Part shown: positions 62,301-64,000 of the stretch, in pieces
Position numbering within the stretch: the stretch's first letter is position 1
Layout of the letters: each line of letters opens with the position of its first letter
Assembly (NCBI GenBank): GCA_943370215.1
Contig: CALRQC020000009.1
Span: forward strand, 96,425 to 160,424
Origin: Niveispirillum sp943370215
GTDB taxonomy: Bacteria; Pseudomonadota; Alphaproteobacteria; Azospirillales; Azospirillaceae
Length of the DNA stretch: 64,000 nucleotides
Reading direction: 5' to 3'
Made by a program: the position numbers and the translations under genes
The notes under the pieces: generated by a model
The model's database searches: none
What the model saw: the letters and a program-made list of their open reading frames with translations, nothing else
What the model was told of the DNA's origin: nothing

Positions 62301-64000
62301 CCGTCGGCCAGCCTGAACGAAGCCGGGACCGTTTATTATGTCGTCGTCGCCAACAATGGCGGCGCCCCTTCGGCGGCGCAGGTGAAGGCCGGCCAGGATT
62401 CCACGGGCACCACCGCCCTGAAATCCGGCAGTTCGGCCGCCACCACCGGCAGCTTCGACAGCAGCTTCGGCGCCATCACCGGCCTGACTGCCGGCACCAG
62501 CTATGACGTCTATTTCGTGGCAGAGGACAGCGCCGGCAACCTGATGACCTCCCCGGTCAAGGTCGATGCCAGCACCTCGGCCGGCTCCAACCATGTGCCG
62601 GTCAACAGCACCGTGCCATCGATCTCAGGCACTGCTACCGTCGGCAATGCGCTGTCCACCACCAACGGCACCTGGACCGATGCCGATGGCGACACACTGT
62701 CCTACACCTATCAATGGTACCAGGCCGACGACACCAATGGCACAAATGCAGCCTCGATCAGTGGCGCGACCTCTTCCAGCTACACCCTGACCACATCGGA
62801 CGCGCATAAGTATCTGCGTGTCGTCGTTACCGCCAACGACGGCAACAGCGGCACTCAAACCGCAACGTCTACTTATACTGCCATCACCAACAGCGCCCCG
62901 GTCAACAGCACGGTGCCGTCCGTCACAGGCACGGCCACGGTGGGCAATGCGCTGTCCGCCAGCAACGGCACCTGGACCGATGCCGATGGGGATAGCCGCA
63001 CCTACAGCTATCAATGGTACCGGGCCGACGATGCCAATGGCACCAATGCGGCCTCGATCAGTGGGGCGACTTCGGCCAGCTACACCCTGACCACGTCGGA
63101 TGCGCATAAGTACCTGCGCGTGGTTGTGACCGCCGATGATGGCAAGGGCGGCACGCAGACCTCCACCTCCACCTCCACCTACACCACCATCACCAACAGC
63201 GCGCCGGTCAACAGCGCGGTGCCATCCGTCACTGGCACGGCCACGGTTGGCAATGCGCTGTCCACCAGCAACGGCACCTGGACCGACGCCGATGGGGACA
63301 GCCGCACCTACAGCTATCAATGGTACCGCGCCGACGATGCCAACGGCACCAATGCGACCTCGATCAGTGGGGCGACTTCGGCCAGCTACACCCTGACCAC
63401 GTCGGATGCGCATAAGTATGTGCGCGTCGTTGTCACCGCCGATGATGGCAAGGGCGGCACCCAGACTTCTACCTCCACCTACACCACCATCACCAACAGC
63501 ACGCCGGTGAACAGCACCGTGCCGTCCGTCACCGGCACGGCCACGGTTGGCAATGCGTTGTCCGCCAGCAACGGCACCTGGACCGATGCCGATGGGGACA
63601 GCCGCACCTACAGCTATCAATGGTACCGCGCCGACGATGCCAATGGCACCAATGCGGCCTCGATCAGCGGGGCGACTTCGGCCAGCTACACACTCACCTC
63701 GTCCGAGGGGCAGAAATATGTGAGTGTTGTCGTTACTGCCGATGACGGTAAGGGCGGCACCCAAACAGCAGAATCCTCGCGTCAGCCGGTGTTCACGCCC
63801 CCCTCGGTGAGCAATCTGGGCGGTGACAGCGTGGCGCTGAACCCGACAGCGCCGGTGCGTCTGGATAGCGGCACGGGGCTGACGGTCACCGATGCAACGC
63901 TGAGCACGCTGAATGGCGGTGCGGGTGATTGGTCGGGTGCTGGCTTTACGGTCGGCCGGGTGACCGGCGGCGTGGCCGATACCACGGCCAATGACGTGTT
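53391..64000 (+). CDS. Giant repeat-rich surface/secreted protein with LEPR motif and DUF4347 (3' end outside window)
   Basis: One frame stays open from ATG 53391 (GAGGAG 8 nt upstream) to the right edge, at least 3536 residues. The N-terminus is Lys/Arg-rich, then SLALEPRMMFDAAAV (LEPR motif near 28) and a DUF4347 domain at about 150-290 (HVLSHGAAGQVNLG, DLLLYGCDVAGDAG). Next come a lectin-like region (to about 505), a beta-propeller-like region (nt 55270-56440), cadherin-like domains and a beta-helix with the LSLREAL motif (nt 59070-60055). FG-GAP/VCBS repeats follow (GDFNNDGYTDVLYQ and relatives, nt 60900-61800), then a Big-type Ig domain, three copies of a fibronectin-like unit and four 100-residue Ig-like repeats. 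No N-terminal Sec signal is seen, so type I secretion with a C-terminal signal is likely. Adhesion or biofilm roles are usual for such proteins. Confidence 0.9.
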   Translation, partial: MATSKGNGGKTKAPSTRRTKRVTNSLALEPRMMFDAAAVATAVETADHLLHQDSFGRTGDVAKDLPALLRTNQDANADHDGAAAPIITALSEPAIAPEKSAAASPAATTDGTDKVATAAPAALPDAVYQDGSGYRVLALADASLDGGRKEVVFIDSSVTDWQTLAAGVKPGIEVVLLDGSKDGLAQMAAWAGGKSGYDAIHVLSHGAAGQVNLGTLTLNVPTAEARSADLAALGAALSGSGDLLLYGCDVAGDAGQHFIAALAQATGADVAASVDDTGAVIKGGNWVLESATGTIETKAVLSDHGQAAFTGLLATEDFSTLSIPNNTATSSPIILNNIQYSIDGTDKFIRNNAENFFGYTFGNFSGNALVGGVNSTLGWDNTVTTTAITIQSTSLSTNFYLSALDIAFGDSGAATTVTIQGYEGGTGGTKTAEVTGVSGTAAGTTAYAANTANALSATHASTNGAAMRVSLTGTGWQNVDTIVITGTNGYFSFALDNLVFDAPVVASASPEITSATYDASTNVLTVTGSGLTSGGAIDEGKLTLTGENGAHYTLTDTGNITASSSTSFSITLNPTDRTAVEQLLNKAGTSSNSSTTYNLAAAANWTSGAAADLTGNGITVSNPAPKGSLLIGTATYENNGGQLSGYNSTTGTGAAAVLDSNPMGYDGLTSQPFQYEGRVYGVFRQADNAPYGRFGYFDGTQIVYLSSDTIYNTHDFVVSGNNLYFIANQAGTSIPAIFNVGLSSGTVTKLTDQTNYPQGESSLIAYGGTVYFFTTTHLARLNGSTVEDVWALKATAGAAITANNMAVLNNELYFGTEAPTPEGPGGGIYISEVFKYNGTSVSQVTDRNAATNFTVTATIRNLTAFNGKIFYSGSNPNTAASTANWLISTTSDGTETTEFSTASGGNNGYVDRTYVFNDNLYFVARIGASNAQNLFKYNSTGNATNLTGFTGLESILSVTQYDNDLYLATSVGVYKYDLQTTTLSQISAVPALESANNETYGSMAASTAVIFTGQLAPLVSNVRDLVGVLAGGSVTVASGLTVTDIDSTSLTGASVAISSGFASGDSLTYTTQNGITGSYNSGTGVLTLSGTATAAQYQAALRSIGYTAGTTTGDRQFTFRLTDAEGNQSWAAAPSAVATIAVGVAGGSVTKLTFDTAPTGTDAAVTGSFGVTDTNLTSITLTASDTNSSTFGLTYDSGSSSISVIPNGSGSGSGTLTIASSNGQEFEFQGLRFNDTSFTEIGLIFTGYKNSVQVGQTTLNVSQGGPQTTLLLPSTFNDVDQVVISLAQSSVDQNATGPAGLIDDVLILSAPAASATAPTLTATGATKAVAQGNSGNIDLFSDVTAATNDSGQTFTGATLTVTNVADTTEYLSIGGTDVALTNGNSGSIAGIGSYAVSVSSGTATVTLSGMTRDNAQMGSLVDGISYKNSDASITAGARVVTLTSVTDNGSSNNSATLSGISATVTVATKLNMDNVKVYAPDDGLGPAPTEQDAVPIGVSGADLAYFSAFDLDVDITGESTARITLTVNAGGYNTQGGDFTYKMNFTNGQGGILDAITSVTKNTSLSSPVIANNTSIVPGYSGKEFSFFVPGTLSPNSNLSPGTKFVFDITTSALSSDTTPPTFDVSPSVGTATTSGFTPSASISEAGTVYYVVVANNAGAPTAAQVKAGQDSTGATALKSGNSSATTGSFDSSFSAITGLTAGTSYDVYFVAEDSAGNVMASPVKVDASTSSSTPGTAPTLTASHVPTGFIQGESGGVDLFGGVAAATHDVGQTFAGATLTVTNVADTTEYLVVAGTRIALTNSTSGSISGVGTYAVSMSGSTATVTLSGMTASDDQMAGLIDGIQYFNSDASVTAGTRTVTLTGITDSGASSNTTSLNIANTVNVIASARTLTVTVGSDTDTVGADLASDMNDGGGLSLREALHWAEQDATADTIRLTTNVTLASDLTAFTKSLLLDGSNYTVDGGGNLGFDFGASGGRFAVENGTFTNFSDANFGASAFSFGIVSGTGSGSLRNVVVHGNASGGGLNGGAVFVQAGNPNTSMAFQADQTTFYGNTTSSTITGTGIVFSAASSAATEVMGSVTNSLFYGSVSGTEAALFVSAGGDGVANISIGNVTVVGNSAGINGATGGNGQYSIALRNSIVADNTSGNVLATASQVSNRTSSGIDFVNSGASDYRLAATLFNALSPGDAHYVVGTLDVRGLERVRNSTVDIGAYESWLDGTAPSVDLNGSTAGTNYTNPASSGYTTGISVVDAAATVAQSDSETRVWKMSAALTGNVDGTSGADETLYLSDANLLAAHQAGISVSGNGSATLTLTGGATLAAFQDVLRHIQYKNVDSTPTTGNRTVTVTVDDDATASATATISIAAAGDTTPPTFDVSPSVGTATTSGFTPSASISEAGTVYYVVVANNAGAPTAAQVKAGQDSTGATALKSGNSSATTGSFDSSFSAITGLTAGTSYDVYFVAEDSAGNVMTTPVKVDASTSAAGYTSPSTAGFPTLSSAYVRVKSGDFNNDGYTDVLYQDGAAGSTIKYARNKQDGTFEVMDANAVGSPFAGLTIPDFTSATALSGDFNNDGKVDVFFWVSATDSKILLSGTSGYSLQDYGSNSPSGMPTFASSRVAAGDFNGDGYTDILYQNGGNGAQVRVVLTQKDGTFQDLAASDNASPFSGITFSNFLPNQVQVGDFNGDGKADIWLLASNQTGTFIVSGSTGYSTTTITNSPTIPSSRVIVADFGGTGYSDILFQTGGAGSAIKYVKNNGDGTFANAVLSTDASSPFSSISLPDIYVSNGYNSQLGDYNNDGLFDYLSTAASSKGTLISSNGTVPHLTSASPASGDSAFNSSSNIVLNFDKSVYFGDGKIIVRDYNTGNSVVTINSSNTSMYSGDGTSTITLNTAGLLQNGTKYYVEFQKDSLHAADGTIFGGIDFSVNTRTGITNKSFLSFTTAVGGDTTPPTFDVAPSVGSATSSGFTPSASLNEAGTVYYVVVANNGGAPSAAQVKAGQDSTGTTALKSGSSAATTGSFDSSFGAITGLTAGTSYDVYFVAEDSAGNLMTSPVKVDASTSAGSNHVPVNSTVPSISGTATVGNALSTTNGTWTDADGDTLSYTYQWYQADDTNGTNAASISGATSSSYTLTTSDAHKYLRVVVTANDGNSGTQTATSTYTAITNSAPVNSTVPSVTGTATVGNALSASNGTWTDADGDSRTYSYQWYRADDANGTNAASISGATSASYTLTTSDAHKYLRVVVTADDGKGGTQTSTSTSTYTTITNSAPVNSAVPSVTGTATVGNALSTSNGTWTDADGDSRTYSYQWYRADDANGTNATSISGATSASYTLTTSDAHKYVRVVVTADDGKGGTQTSTSTYTTITNSTPVNSTVPSVTGTATVGNALSASNGTWTDADGDSRTYSYQWYRADDANGTNAASISGATSASYTLTSSEGQKYVSVVVTADDGKGGTQTAESSRQPVFTPPSVSNLGGDSVALNPTAPVRLDSGTGLTVTDATLSTLNGGAGDWSGAGFTVGRVTGGVADTTANDV
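58240..58587 (+). repeat. Fibronectin-like coding repeat, copy 1 of 3
   Basis: About 345 nt starting at DTTPPTFDVSPSVG and ending near SPVKVDASTS. Further copies begin at 60504 and 62235. Copies 1 and 2 are nearly identical at nucleotide level over more than 300 nt, while copy 3 is more diverged, pointing to a recent duplication or gene conversion within the gene. Confidence 0.85.
60504..60848 (+). repeat. Fibronectin-like coding repeat, copy 2 of 3
   Basis: Second copy of the unit seen at 58240, in the same reading frame, differing from it mostly at silent positions (for example GCAACCACA against GCGACCACC early in the unit). It precedes the FG-GAP region. Confidence 0.85.
62235..62580 (+). 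repeat. Fibronectin-like coding repeat, copy 3 of 3
   Basis: Third, more diverged copy, beginning DTTPPTFDVAPSVGSATSSG. It follows the Big-type Ig domain and leads into the tandem 300-nt repeats. Confidence 0.85.
62598..63780 (+). repeat. Four tandem 300-nt Ig-like coding repeats
   Basis: Units begin at 62598, 62898, 63204 and 63504, each starting PVNS and containing NGTWTDADGD, YQWYRADDANGT and SYTLTTSDAHKY-type segments. Periods are 300, 306 and 300 nt; the 306-nt step comes from an extra Thr-Ser pair in the linker. Units 2 to 4 are much closer to each other than to unit 1, typical of repeats that expand and contract by recombination. Confidence 0.92.

Noticed and set aside
62625..63764. 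A 379-codon minus-strand frame with regular repeats
   Set aside because: It mirrors the four 300-nt repeats, whose length is a multiple of three and so keeps all frames open.

Overview
The window looks like the chromosome of a GC-rich, Gram-negative alphaproteobacterium, possibly in or near the Rhodospirillales. This placement is an inference from GC-rich codon use, an unusually high density of TonB-dependent receptors (six, one cut by the left edge), a dCache chemoreceptor, Tat-exported enzymes and a cobalamin riboswitch. No rRNA or tRNA gene was recognised.

Layout. 1-0.6 kb: start of a BtuB-type receptor behind a cobalamin riboswitch (minus strand). 0.8-7.7 kb: a methyl-accepting chemotaxis protein and a YhaO/YhaN-type nuclease-ATPase pair (plus). 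7.7-16.3 kb: minus-strand receptor locus with TonB receptor, Tat-exported PLP enzyme and short-chain dehydrogenase in one operon, then a Tat-exported flavin oxidase and a siderophore-type TonB receptor. 16.5-17.6 kb: hisC. 17.6-19.8 kb: an AT-rich island with a GHKL ATPase fused to a PD-(D/E)XK-like nuclease motif. 19.9-23.0 kb: DctB/DctD-type two-component system. 23.4-23.8 kb: a short CRISPR array without cas genes. 23.9-31.0 kb: TonB receptor, FecI-type sigma factor, FecR-type regulator and a second TonB receptor with a signalling domain.

31.4-37.2 kb holds the least familiar part: six translationally coupled minus-strand genes encoding a heme-oxygenase-like putative diiron enzyme, a circularly-permuted-looking ATP-grasp protein, a family 2 glycosyltransferase, a PaaK-like adenylating enzyme, a canonical-looking ATP-grasp protein and a second glycosyltransferase. 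It reads as a small-molecule assembly pathway that I cannot match to a known one.

38.0-51.7 kb is a coupled five-gene salicylate-thiazoline siderophore operon: a salicyl-AMP ligase fused to a salicylate synthase; an NRPS (ArCP-Cy-A-PCP-Cy-A-PCP, both A domains reading as cysteine-specific); a TonB receptor; an FptX/RhtX-type importer; and a type II thioesterase. It sits behind a Fur-like box. The expected product is a hydroxyphenyl-bis-thiazoline acid related to pyochelin but without the reduced, N-methylated ring. An XRE-type regulator follows on the opposite strand.

53.4 kb to the right edge is one open reading frame for a giant repeat-rich surface or secreted protein (LEPR motif, DUF4347, propeller, beta-helix, FG-GAP, Ig-like repeats) that continues beyond the window.
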